Shown piece after piece: positions 1 to 6,786 of a stretch of 17,189 nt of DNA (its first letter is position 1; each line of letters opens with the position of its first letter). Both the position numbers and the translations under genes were made by a program. The stretch comes from Nitrosomonas sp. (GTDB lineage: Bacteria > Pseudomonadota > Gammaproteobacteria > Burkholderiales > Nitrosomonadaceae), in NCBI GenBank assembly GCA_005779435.1, contig SXJH01000167.1:1-17189 (forward strand), in the 5' to 3' direction. The notes below the pieces were generated by a model. That model worked only from the letters and a program-made list of their open reading frames with translations. It was not told the origin of the DNA and did no database searches.

Positions 1-1
1 C

Positions 2-319
2 ATCGAACTGGATGCGTCCACGCATTGGCCGGAATCGGTTGTTTGCCGGTTGAACATCGTCGATCAGGACACGCACGACGAAGCGATTGCACAGGTTAAA
101 AATCTTAACGGGCCATTGCTGCTGGGCGTTGCCGCGCATCGCCTGCCGGATCGCGGCGTGCAGCGGCTCATCAAGGAATTGATCGACGGCAGCCGTGCGC
201 AGCCTTGGTTGATTCTGTTGCGCAAACCGTCGGCCCCGGTGGCAAATGCCCGTGAATTTGCGTGGTTCCGCCTCGCCGAAGCCTGCGGCATACCGGCAGA
301 GCATGTCATAACCCAATAG
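2..319 (+). CDS. DUF2868 family protein, C-terminal part (5' end outside window)
   Basis: An open frame runs in from the left edge and stops with TAG at 317-319, giving the last 105 residues of a longer protein. The fragment has no membrane segment or catalytic motif that I can identify. It reads as a mixed alpha/beta fold with a hydrophobic strand (PLLLGVAAHRLPDRG, about bases 113-157) and a second one (PWLILLRKP). I assign DUF2868 mainly from context: in many beta- and gammaproteobacteria a DUF2868 gene lies directly before a DUF3482 GTPase gene, and here the stop is two bases from the GTPase start, so the two are almost certainly co-transcribed and translationally coupled. The biochemical function of DUF2868 proteins is not known to me; they are generally annotated as membrane-associated. 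Family assignment is moderate, the coding call is strong. Confidence 0.7.
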   Translation: MELDASTHWPESVVCRLNIVDQDTHDEAIAQVKNLNGPLLLGVAAHRLPDRGVQRLIKELIDGSRAQPWLILLRKPSAPVANAREFAWFRLAEACGIPAEHVITQ

Positions 320-321
320 CC

Positions 322-1734
322 ATGATCGTCAAAAACCCTCATCGTCCGGTCGCCGATGCGCTCCTGAATGTCGCCGTCGTCGGGCATACCAATACCGGAA
401 AAACCTCGCTGATCCGCACCATGCTGCGCAGCACCGAATTCGGCGTCATCGAAGACGCAGCCGGTACTACGCGGCATGTCGAACAGGCAACACTCTCCGC
501 AGACAACGACCCGATCCTGAATTTATACGACACGCCCGGCTTGGAAGATTCCCGTGCATTATCCGCGCACATCAAGAAACAACAGGCAAAATCCAAACTG
601 TTATTGCCGGTGCAGATTCTGGAACAATTCGCCACTCACGTTTCCGTCGACGATCCGCTGGAGCAGGAAGCCAAGGTTGTCCGGCAAGTTCTGCGCAGCG
701 ATATTCTGTTATATATCATTGATGTGCGCGAACCGTTCCTGGAAAAATACCGGCTGGAGCTGGAGATTCTGACCTTGTCGGCCAAACCGATCATTCCGGT
801 GTTCAACTTCATTGCCGGACATGACCGGGAGCTTGCCGCATGGCGCGAACGCTTAACGGCTTTTCACATGCATGCGACATTGGAATTCGACACCGTGGCA
901 TTTTCATTTGAAGCCGAGAAACGGTTGTATCGGAAAATGCAAACGTTGCTGGAACCCTATCACAGCCGGTTACAAAAACTGATCGATTATCGCGCACGGT
1001 TATGGAATCAGCTTTGCCTGTCGGGCGCCAAGCGCGTCGCGGAATTGATCGTTACCGTTGCTTGCTACCGGGAAAGCAAAGCGGCGCAGCACAATGCCAT
1101 CGCGCAATCGTTAGCCGAAGACCGGCTGCACGATTTCGTTCGCAAGGCCGAGCAGCGCTGCCTGCACGATTTATTGGCTATTTTCAATTTCTCGGCAGCC
1201 GACGTTGAAATACAGAAAATTCCGGTCAGCAATGGACAATGGCAGTTGGATATTTTTGCACCGGGCATCCTCAAAGCGTACGGCCTGGATGTCGGCAGCG
1301 CCGCCGCAAAAGGCGCTGCCGCCGGTGTCGGCATCGATTTGATGGTCGGCGGCATGAGCTTGGGCGCAGCCAGCGCATTGGGCGCCCTTGCCGGTGCCGG
1401 TTGGTCGACTTTCAAGCGCTACGGCGACGAAATCAAAGCGACCGTCAAAGGCACAAAATGGCAGTGCGCCGACGACACCACACTGCAAATATTGTACTTA
1501 CGCCAGAAACACTTGCTGAAGAAACTGATGCATCGCGGCCATGCCGCTCAGGATACCCTGAATGTCGATCAAGCCGACGGCGAGAAATTGCCGGAAAACT
1601 GGAACAAACTGATCGGCGCATTACGCCAGCATCCCGCTTGGCAGGAATCTTCCGTCAGCCGCAATAACAATCCGCAATTCCAAGGGATAGAAGCCAAGCT
1701 GGCGGGCGCGCTGCTGGATAGCGACTTATCCTGA
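322..1734 (+). CDS. DUF3482 domain GTPase, putative membrane-associated
   Basis: 470-residue P-loop GTPase. The G1 motif GHTNTGKTS is at residues 21-29, a plausible G2 threonine pair (AGTTR) at 47-51 and G3 DTPG at 70-73, typical of TrmE/Era/Septin-like GTPases. The expected NKxD (G4) is replaced by NFIAGHD starting at N162, so guanine specificity must rest on a variant motif. A long helical middle region follows. Residues about 324-364 are very rich in Gly and Ala with hydrophobic residues (AAAGVGIDLMVGGMSLGAA) and look able to enter or lie on a membrane. The ATG at 322 is chosen because it begins two bases after the upstream stop and the N-terminus then starts just before the first beta strand of the G domain. 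An in-frame GTG at 262 would lie inside the upstream gene. The C-terminal domain corresponds to DUF3482. Cellular role unknown; the pairing with a DUF2868 protein suggests a two-protein unit. Confidence 0.85.
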   Translation: MIVKNPHRPVADALLNVAVVGHTNTGKTSLIRTMLRSTEFGVIEDAAGTTRHVEQATLSADNDPILNLYDTPGLEDSRALSAHIKKQQAKSKLLLPVQILEQFATHVSVDDPLEQEAKVVRQVLRSDILLYIIDVREPFLEKYRLELEILTLSAKPIIPVFNFIAGHDRELAAWRERLTAFHMHATLEFDTVAFSFEAEKRLYRKMQTLLEPYHSRLQKLIDYRARLWNQLCLSGAKRVAELIVTVACYRESKAAQHNAIAQSLAEDRLHDFVRKAEQRCLHDLLAIFNFSAADVEIQKIPVSNGQWQLDIFAPGILKAYGLDVGSAAAKGAAAGVGIDLMVGGMSLGAASALGALAGAGWSTFKRYGDEIKATVKGTKWQCADDTTLQILYLRQKHLLKKLMHRGHAAQDTLNVDQADGEKLPENWNKLIGALRQHPAWQESSVSRNNNPQFQGIEAKLAGALLDSDLS

Positions 1735-1741
1735 ATTTGTC

Positions 1742-1794
1742 ATTCCGGCGAAAGCCGGAATCCGGAAAAACCAACGAACCGGACACCGGCTTTC
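1742..1794. repeat. REP-like nested inverted repeat in convergent gap
   Basis: Two overlapping palindromes fill the gap between two convergent genes. The first has arms ATTCCGGC (1742-1749) and GCCGGAAT (1754-1761) around a GAAA tetraloop. The second pairs GAAAGCCGGAATCCGG (1750-1765) with CCGGACACCGGCTTTC (1779-1794), 14 of 16 positions complementary, around a 13-base A-rich loop. The two hairpins share bases 1750-1761 and so exclude each other. The first resembles the dispersed 'ATTCC-GCGAAAGC-GGAAT' repeat common between genes in many proteobacteria. There is no T-tract on either strand, so classical Rho-independent termination is not well supported. The stem could still block 3' exonucleases or slow polymerase for both genes. 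Confidence 0.6.
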
Positions 1795-1832
1795 ACCGCT
1801 GCGACGAATAATTCAGCGTTTCCCAAAAAGCG

Positions 1833-3647
1833 TCAAGCCGCTACGCGAGAAGCGCGTTTGCGTTCGTGCTCGAGCAGAAAGCGTTTGCGAATCCGTATTG
1901 TTTTCGGTGTAATTTCCACCAGTTCGTCATCGGCAATGAATTCAATCGCCGATTCCAAGGTGAGCTGAATCGGCGGTGTCAAAGTCACCGCCTCGTCGGT
2001 TCCGGATGCGCGGATGTTAGTGAGTTGCTTGCCTTTGATCGGATTGACCACCAAATCGTTATCGCGGGTATGGATGCCGATCACCATGCCTTCGTACAAA
2101 CGATCTCCGGGACTGACAAACATGCGTCCACGGTCTTGCAGTTTCCATAATGCATAGGCGACGGCTTCGCCGTGCTCGGCGGAAATCAGCACGCCGTTCC
2201 TGCGCGGCGGGATTTCCGCTTTCATCGGCGCGAATTCGTCGAAGACATGGCTCATCAAGCCGGTGCCGCGCGTCATGGTCATGAATTCGGATTGAAAGCC
2301 GATCAGGCCGCGCGCCGGAATGCGATAATCCAAGCGCACGCGGCCTTTGGCGTCCGATACCATGTCCTGCAAATCGCCACGGCGTGCGCCCAGGGCTTCC
2401 ATGACCGCGCCTTGATTGGCCTCTTCCACATCGACGGTAAGCATTTCGAACGGCTCGCATTTAACGCCGTCGATTTCGCGGATCACCACATGCGGACGGG
2501 ATACCGCAAGCTCATACCCTTCGCGCCGCATATTTTCCAACAGGATCGTCAGATGCAATTCGCCTCGGCCGGAAATCAGAAACGAATCGGTTTCGGAAGT
2601 TTCGTCCAGCCGCATCGCAACGTTGGTCAGCAATTCTTTTTCCAGGCGTTCGCGCAATTGACGGCTGGTAACGAATTTTCCTTCCTGACCGGCAAACGGC
2701 GAAGTATTGACCTGAAATGTCATGGTCAGCGTCGGCTCGTCAACCGCCATGACGGGCAATGCTTCCGGTTTATCGATGTCCGCCAAGGTAGTGCCGATAC
2801 TCAATTCCTCAACGCCGTTGATCAGCACAATATCGCCCGCCAGCGCTTCTTTCAGTTGAATCCGTTCCAAGCCGCGAAAACCAAGCACCTGATTGACTTT
2901 GGCCTTCTTCGGCGGTTTGTCGCCCATCAGCACCATCACTTCCTGGCCCGGTCTCAGCTTGCCCCGGCGAATGCGGCCAATGCCGATCCGTCCGACGAAA
3001 CTGGAATAATCCAATGCGCTGATTTGCAATTGCAGCGGCTCGTCCGGATTGCCGACGGGCGCCGGAACATGCTTGATAATCGTATCAAACAGCGCCCGCA
3101 TGTCGGTGCTGGGCTTATCCAAATCGAGCGTGGCAAAACCGTTCAGCGCCGAAGCGTAAACAACCGGAAAATCAAGCTGCTCGTCGCTGGCGCCCAGCTT
3201 ATCGAATAATTCGAATGTTTGATCGACGACCCAATTCGGACGACCGCCCGGCCGGTCGATTTTGTTGATCACGACGATCGGACGCAACCCCAATGCCAAG
3301 GCTTTTTTGGTGACAAAACGGGTTTGCGGCATCGGGCCTTCGACGGCATCGACCAGCAGCAATACGCCATCGACCATCGACAACACCCGCTCAACCTCGC
3401 CGCCGAAATCCGCGTGACCGGGAGTATCGACGATATTGATATGAATACCTTCATAATCGATGGCGCAGTTCTTGGCTAAAATGGTAATGCCACGTTCGCG
3501 TTCGATATCGTTGGAATCCATCACGCGTTCGGAAACCTGCTGGTGTGCGGCAAACGTGCCGGCTTGGTGAAGAAGCTTGTCGACCATCGTGGTTTTACCG
3601 TGGTAGACGAGCGCGATGATAGCGATATTGCGGATCGGGCGAGACAT
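1833..3647 (-). CDS. typA: Ribosome-associated GTPase TypA/BipA
   Basis: 604-residue translational GTPase, the usual BipA length, and collinear with E. coli BipA through the G domain. It acts on the ribosome in 50S assembly and stress or cold adaptation. Visible motifs are switch I (RERGITI, 50-56), G3 DTPGH at 74-78 with the catalytic-type His78, and G4 NKID at 128-131. EF-G-like domains III and V follow, then the BipA-specific C-terminal domain with LQDRG and the basic end TIRIRKR. The start at 3647 is favoured by GAGGAA at 3660-3655, seven bases upstream; the in-frame TTG at 3662 overlaps that ribosome site. One oddity: the family's nearly invariant AHVDHGKTT reads ALVYHGKTT, that is Leu13 (CTC) and Tyr15 (TAC) where His and Asp are expected. 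The frame is intact and the rest of the protein looks normal. The family call is secure; full GTPase activity is uncertain. Confidence 0.95.
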   Translation of the reverse strand: MSRPIRNIAIIALVYHGKTTMVDKLLHQAGTFAAHQQVSERVMDSNDIERERGITILAKNCAIDYEGIHINIVDTPGHADFGGEVERVLSMVDGVLLLVDAVEGPMPQTRFVTKKALALGLRPIVVINKIDRPGGRPNWVVDQTFELFDKLGASDEQLDFPVVYASALNGFATLDLDKPSTDMRALFDTIIKHVPAPVGNPDEPLQLQISALDYSSFVGRIGIGRIRRGKLRPGQEVMVLMGDKPPKKAKVNQVLGFRGLERIQLKEALAGDIVLINGVEELSIGTTLADIDKPEALPVMAVDEPTLTMTFQVNTSPFAGQEGKFVTSRQLRERLEKELLTNVAMRLDETSETDSFLISGRGELHLTILLENMRREGYELAVSRPHVVIREIDGVKCEPFEMLTVDVEEANQGAVMEALGARRGDLQDMVSDAKGRVRLDYRIPARGLIGFQSEFMTMTRGTGLMSHVFDEFAPMKAEIPPRRNGVLISAEHGEAVAYALWKLQDRGRMFVSPGDRLYEGMVIGIHTRDNDLVVNPIKGKQLTNIRASGTDEAVTLTPPIQLTLESAIEFIADDELVEITPKTIRIRKRFLLEHERKRASRVAA

Positions 3648-3654
3648 AAAATAA

Positions 3655-3660
3655 TTCCTC
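3655..3660 (-). promoter_or_regulatory. Ribosome binding site of typA
   Basis: On the minus strand GAGGAA lies seven bases before the ATG at 3647. This spacing decides the start in favour of MSRPIRN over the upstream in-frame TTG codon, whose last base overlaps the site. Confidence 0.7.
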
Positions 3661-3696
3661 AAAAAATAAGCTGTTAGTGCATGCGATGGGGGCGGT

Positions 3697-3726
3697 ATTA
3701 TAGCAGTCGATTGTTAATATAGCCAA
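3697..3726 (-). promoter_or_regulatory. Putative sigma-70 promoter of typA (extended -10)
   Basis: Read on the minus strand, a perfect TATAAT (3702-3697) is preceded by TGC, making an extended -10 element. TTGGCT (3726-3721) stands 18 bases upstream as a plausible -35. Transcription would begin near 3690, giving a leader of roughly 40 bases before the typA start. It lies in the divergent gap with the cyclodeaminase-family gene. Confidence 0.6.
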
Positions 3727-3765
3727 TTTACATTTAACCGTAATTTGCAACTACCCAAAACGCCC

Positions 3766-4749
3766 ATGACGTCATTGATTCATTACTTATCGTATCGTTC
3801 ATTACAGGCATTGCAACTGACCACCCACGACATCGTCGTCGGCATCGAACACTTGCTGCTGGAGAAAAACCGGCAGCAAGCCTGGAATGCGCCCAAAGCG
3901 GTCATTACACCGCCGGATGGCCGCTATATGATGGCCACTTTGGCGGCAGCCGACGACCCGCCGTTTCTCGCCGTCAAAGCCCTGGTGCTGAATCCGGACA
4001 ACCCGAAGCACGGATTACCAAGCATCAACGCATTGGTTACGCTGCTCGATAGCCGCTCCGGCTTGCCGCTTGCGGTTATCGACGGTAATTGGGTCACTGC
4101 GGTCCGCACCGCCGGATTGAGCGCGGTCGCCGCCAAACGCCTCGCGCGTCCCGATTCGTCCGCCGCCGCCTTTATCGGTTGCGGCGTGCAAGCGCATAGC
4201 CATTTGCACGCACTGGCGGAATTGTTTCCGCTGACGCAAGTCCGCGCCTTCGGGCGTGGCGCGGAAAGCAGGGATGCCTTTTGCCGCACTGCGGAAACCA
4301 TGGGATTGGCGGCAACCGCAACGCAAACGGCGCAGGAAGCCATCGATAATGCGGATTTGATCGTCACATCGGTGACGTTGTCGCCGCAACTGGCGCCGTT
4401 CCTTGATGCACGATGGCTGAAACCCGGCGCATTCGTCACCATGACGGACTTAGCCGCACCGTGGCTGGCGAAAACCATGCCCGTCCTGGATCGCATTTTT
4501 GTCGACGACTTGGAACAAGAAGCCAGCATGCCAAAACCTTTGGTCGATCCGTCGTTGGTTCAAGGCGATCTGACCGGCTTGGTCAGCGGCAAAACCGTTG
4601 GCCGTCAAACAAATGACGAACGCACGGCTTTCGTGTTCAGGGGACTGGCGCTGGGGGATTTGGCCGTGGCCGGATTAGCCTACCGGCGCGCGTATGAAAC
4701 TTCGTCAAGCGGAACGATACAGCAGGCCCGATATGCGCGGAACGATTGA
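3766..4749 (+). CDS. Ornithine cyclodeaminase / mu-crystallin family NAD(P)-binding protein
   Basis: 327-residue member of the ornithine cyclodeaminase/mu-crystallin family. Diagnostic features in order: the VKALVLNPDNP segment with the family's active-site lysine region; the substrate-site motif TAVRTAG with Arg114-Thr115; the Rossmann dinucleotide motif GCGVQA at 138-143; and VDDLEQEASMP near the C-terminal hinge. The family includes ornithine cyclodeaminase (ornithine to proline plus ammonia), archaeal alanine dehydrogenase, ketimine reductases and siderophore-pathway enzymes such as SbnB. The sequence does not decide which reaction this one carries out, and no metabolic partner gene adjoins it. 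The ATG at 3766 is preferred because the protein then begins at the typical first helix; an in-frame TTG at 3745 is possible. I see no convincing ribosome site for either start. It is divergent from typA and convergent with the small membrane protein gene, four bases apart. Specific substrate unknown. Confidence 0.88.
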   Translation: MTSLIHYLSYRSLQALQLTTHDIVVGIEHLLLEKNRQQAWNAPKAVITPPDGRYMMATLAAADDPPFLAVKALVLNPDNPKHGLPSINALVTLLDSRSGLPLAVIDGNWVTAVRTAGLSAVAAKRLARPDSSAAAFIGCGVQAHSHLHALAELFPLTQVRAFGRGAESRDAFCRTAETMGLAATATQTAQEAIDNADLIVTSVTLSPQLAPFLDARWLKPGAFVTMTDLAAPWLAKTMPVLDRIFVDDLEQEASMPKPLVDPSLVQGDLTGLVSGKTVGRQTNDERTAFVFRGLALGDLAVAGLAYRRAYETSSSGTIQQARYARND

Positions 4750-4753
4750 ACCG

Positions 4754-4948
4754 TTACTTCTCTTTATCCACACCCGACATCAGAAATTTGACCAACAAAG
4801 CAAAAACGAACGGGATCGTGCTCAGTGCGGTCACCATATAGTGCTCGGCGGTAAATTGATCGCCTTCGTCCATGATGATGTAACCAAAAAATATCATGAT
4901 CGGAAAAATGGCGGCCAGGATTTGGATTAAAATCAGAACTTTTTTCAT
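4754..4948 (-). CDS. Small two-helix membrane protein, uncharacterised
   Basis: 64-residue protein starting MKKVLILIQILAAI. It contains one hydrophobic helix at about residues 3-24, a short polar acidic loop (DEGDQFTAEH), a second hydrophobic helix at about residues 34-57 and a charged tail ending in VDKEK. It therefore looks like a small inner-membrane protein with two spans; the first helix is uncleaved as far as I can judge because no signal-peptidase site is obvious. The ATG at 4948 is chosen because GGAAGG lies ten bases upstream on the minus strand; a TTG six codons further upstream overlaps that site. I do not recognise a family and cannot assign a role. It faces the cyclodeaminase-family gene tail to tail and is divergent from ilvA. 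The coding call rests on the ribosome site and the coherent hydrophobicity pattern. Confidence 0.65.
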   Translation of the reverse strand: MKKVLILIQILAAIFPIMIFFGYIIMDEGDQFTAEHYMVTALSTIPFVFALLVKFLMSGVDKEK

Positions 4949-5110
4949 CGGCAAAAAACCTTCCAAGTTATACGATTACCGTTCAAGTTACATGATCTCA
5001 ATCCGCCAAGTCAAACAATTGTCGATTATAAGACCGCAACAAAGCTTATCCCATTCCGATCATGCTAAAATCCATAAGTCCCGGATTGCAATCACTCCCC
5101 CTCCCGCGTT
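4949..5110. other. Divergent intergenic region: small membrane protein gene / ilvA
   Basis: AT-rich gap of 162 bases between two divergent starts. On the plus strand an extended -10-like element TGCTAAAAT (5063-5071) lies about 40 bases before the ilvA start, without a clear -35. On the minus strand a perfect TATAAT (5030-5025) could serve the small membrane protein gene, also without a good -35. No attenuator-like Ile/Leu/Val-rich leader peptide or obvious terminator-antiterminator pair precedes ilvA. Confidence 0.4.
5063..5071 (+). promoter_or_regulatory. Putative extended -10 element of ilvA promoter
   Basis: TG-C-TAAAAT matches an extended -10 box (TGnTATAAT) at five of six hexamer positions. 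It sits about 40 bases before the ilvA ATG. No -35 hexamer is recognisable, which is tolerated by extended -10 promoters. Confidence 0.35.
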
Positions 5111-6619
5111 ATGAAAAACAATTATCTTGAAAAAATACTGACCGCACAGGTTTACGATGTGGCGATCGAAAGCCCGTTGGAGCATGTCGCCAATTTGTCC
5201 GAGCGCATTCATAACCGGGTGTTCCTGAAGCGCGAGGATTTGCAGCAGGTTTTTTCATTCAAATTGCGCGGCGCGTATAACAAAATGATCAAGTTGCCGC
5301 CTGCGGTGCGCAATCGCGGCGTAGTGGCGGCTTCGGCGGGAAATCATGCGCAAGGGGTTGCATTGGCTGCCAAGCGGCTTAATTGTTCCGCCACCATCGT
5401 GATGCCGGTAACCACGCCGCAAATCAAAGTGCATGCCGTGATGGCGCTAGGCGCTACTGTGGCACTGCATGGCGATTCGTACAACGATGCTTACGAGCAT
5501 GCCGTAACGCTGGCAAAAGAAGAGCAAGCCACGTTCGTGCACCCTTACGACGACCCCGATGTCATTGCCGGGCAAGGCACTGTGGGAATGGAAATTTTGC
5601 GCCAGCATACCGGCGCGATTCACGCCATTTTTGTGCCAATCGGCGGCGGCGGATTGATCGCCGGTGTGTCGGCTTATGTGAAGCGCCTCTATCCGAAGAT
5701 CAAGATTATCGGCGTCGAGCCGGTCGATTCGGATGCCATGTACCGTTCGCTGCAAGCGGGGCGCCGCATTCGGTTGGCGCAAGTCGGTTTGTTTGCCGAC
5801 GGCGTTGCGGTACGGCATGTCGGCAAGGAGACGTTCCGGCTGTGCCGGGAACTGGTTGATGAAGTGATTTTGGTCGATACCGATGCGATTTGCGCCGCGA
5901 TCAAAGATGTATTCGAAGACACGCGCACGATCCTGGAGCCTTCCGGTGCGCTGTCCGTCGCCGGTCTCAAGGCCTATGCCGCACGCGAGAAAATCCAGCA
6001 TAAAACGCTGATTGCGATCGCATCCGGCGCCAATATGAATTTCGACCGTTTGCGGCATATTTCGGAGCGCGCGGAAATCGGCGAGCAGCGCGAAGCGGTG
6101 CTGTCGGTAACGATCCCGGAACAACCCGGCAGCTTCAAGAAATTTTGCAATTTATTGGGCGCCAAAAGCATCACCGAATTCAATTACCGTTATTCCGATT
6201 CAAAAGTGGCGCATGTCTTTGTCGGCGTTTCGGTACGCAACCAGGAAGAAGCGCAGAAGCTGATCGCCGGGTTGAAGCAAAGCGGCTTGGCCACAGAGGA
6301 CATGAGCAATAACGAGATGGCCAAGCTGCACATCCGTCATTTGGTCGGCGGACGGGCCACGGTTAAAAACGAAATCCTATACCGTTTCGAATTTCCCGAC
6401 CGACCGGGCGCATTGATGAACTTTCTCAATAATATGAGCCACAACTGGAATATCAGTTTGTTTCATTATCGCAATCATGGGGCGGACTATGGCCGCGTAC
6501 TGATCGGCATTCAAGTGCCTCCGGAAGAAAAATCCGATTTCAAAGCATTTTTGAACCAATTGGGCTATCGCTACTGGGACGAAACCAAGAACCCGGCTTA
6601 TCAATTGTTTTTGGCATAA
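5111..6619 (+). CDS. ilvA: Threonine ammonia-lyase, biosynthetic (two ACT domains)
   Basis: 502-residue PLP enzyme that deaminates L-threonine to 2-oxobutanoate, the first committed step of isoleucine synthesis. The catalytic domain spans about residues 10-320. PLP lysine is K51 in FSFKLRGA, the substrate loop SAGNHAQG is at 75-82, and the phosphate-binding GGGG loop at 178-181. Two C-terminal ACT domains follow. The first begins at VLSVTIPEQPGSF (about residue 325) and the second at LYRFEFPDRPGA (about residue 423), as in the long allosteric form of about 500 residues that is inhibited by isoleucine and relieved by valine; the short catabolic TdcB lacks this double module. The ATG at 5111 gives the normal N-terminus; I see no clear Shine-Dalgarno just before it. 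It is monocistronic here, with pilJ 167 bases downstream. No other ilv gene is in the window. Confidence 0.96.
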   Translation: MKNNYLEKILTAQVYDVAIESPLEHVANLSERIHNRVFLKREDLQQVFSFKLRGAYNKMIKLPPAVRNRGVVAASAGNHAQGVALAAKRLNCSATIVMPVTTPQIKVHAVMALGATVALHGDSYNDAYEHAVTLAKEEQATFVHPYDDPDVIAGQGTVGMEILRQHTGAIHAIFVPIGGGGLIAGVSAYVKRLYPKIKIIGVEPVDSDAMYRSLQAGRRIRLAQVGLFADGVAVRHVGKETFRLCRELVDEVILVDTDAICAAIKDVFEDTRTILEPSGALSVAGLKAYAAREKIQHKTLIAIASGANMNFDRLRHISERAEIGEQREAVLSVTIPEQPGSFKKFCNLLGAKSITEFNYRYSDSKVAHVFVGVSVRNQEEAQKLIAGLKQSGLATEDMSNNEMAKLHIRHLVGGRATVKNEILYRFEFPDRPGALMNFLNNMSHNWNISLFHYRNHGADYGRVLIGIQVPPEEKSDFKAFLNQLGYRYWDETKNPAYQLFLA

Positions 6620-6642
6620 TTCTTGTCGGCGGTTTGGTTTGT

Positions 6643-6676
6643 AATAGACCTGATTTTATGGGTCTTATTGCGTTTT
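6643..6676 (+). terminator. Weak candidate terminator after ilvA
   Basis: AATAGACC (6643-6650) can pair with GGTC-T-TATT (6661-6669) with one bulged T and a ten-base loop. A TTTTT run follows at 6672-6676 after three intervening bases. The stem is short and AT-rich at its base, so this is only a possible intrinsic terminator separating ilvA from the pilus signalling genes. Confidence 0.3.
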
Positions 6677-6776
6677 TGATCATACTTCCGGGCGGTTAAG
6701 CTATCTGCCAATATCAATCAAAGTAAACGATTTTTACAAGCGGTTATTTTGCGGATTCAATCGAGCTTGCAATGCC

Positions 6777-6780
6777 GGAG
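6777..6780 (+). promoter_or_regulatory. Ribosome binding site deciding the pilJ start
   Basis: GGAG is followed by six bases and then ATG at 6787. The earlier in-frame ATG at 6772 lacks a comparable site and would place the ribosome site inside the coding sequence. Confidence 0.65.
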
Positions 6781-6786
6781 AAAGTA

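Noticed and set aside
262..321. GTG start that would lengthen the DUF3482 GTPase by 20 residues
   Set aside because: It lies inside the upstream gene. The ATG at 322, two bases after that gene's stop, gives a normal N-terminus just before the P-loop.
2172..3209. Plus-strand open frame of 345 residues opposite typA
   Set aside because: Antisense shadow of a clearly conserved translational GTPase; no family resemblance.
3600..3647. Frameshift or pseudogene explanation for the odd TypA P-loop
   Set aside because: The frame is continuous through the whole protein and both changes are single-base substitutions, so there is no frameshift. Function is uncertain but the gene is not visibly broken.
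4949..5110. Ile/Leu/Val leader-peptide attenuator before ilvA
   Set aside because: No short frame rich in branched-chain codons and no terminator/antiterminator pair could be found in this gap.
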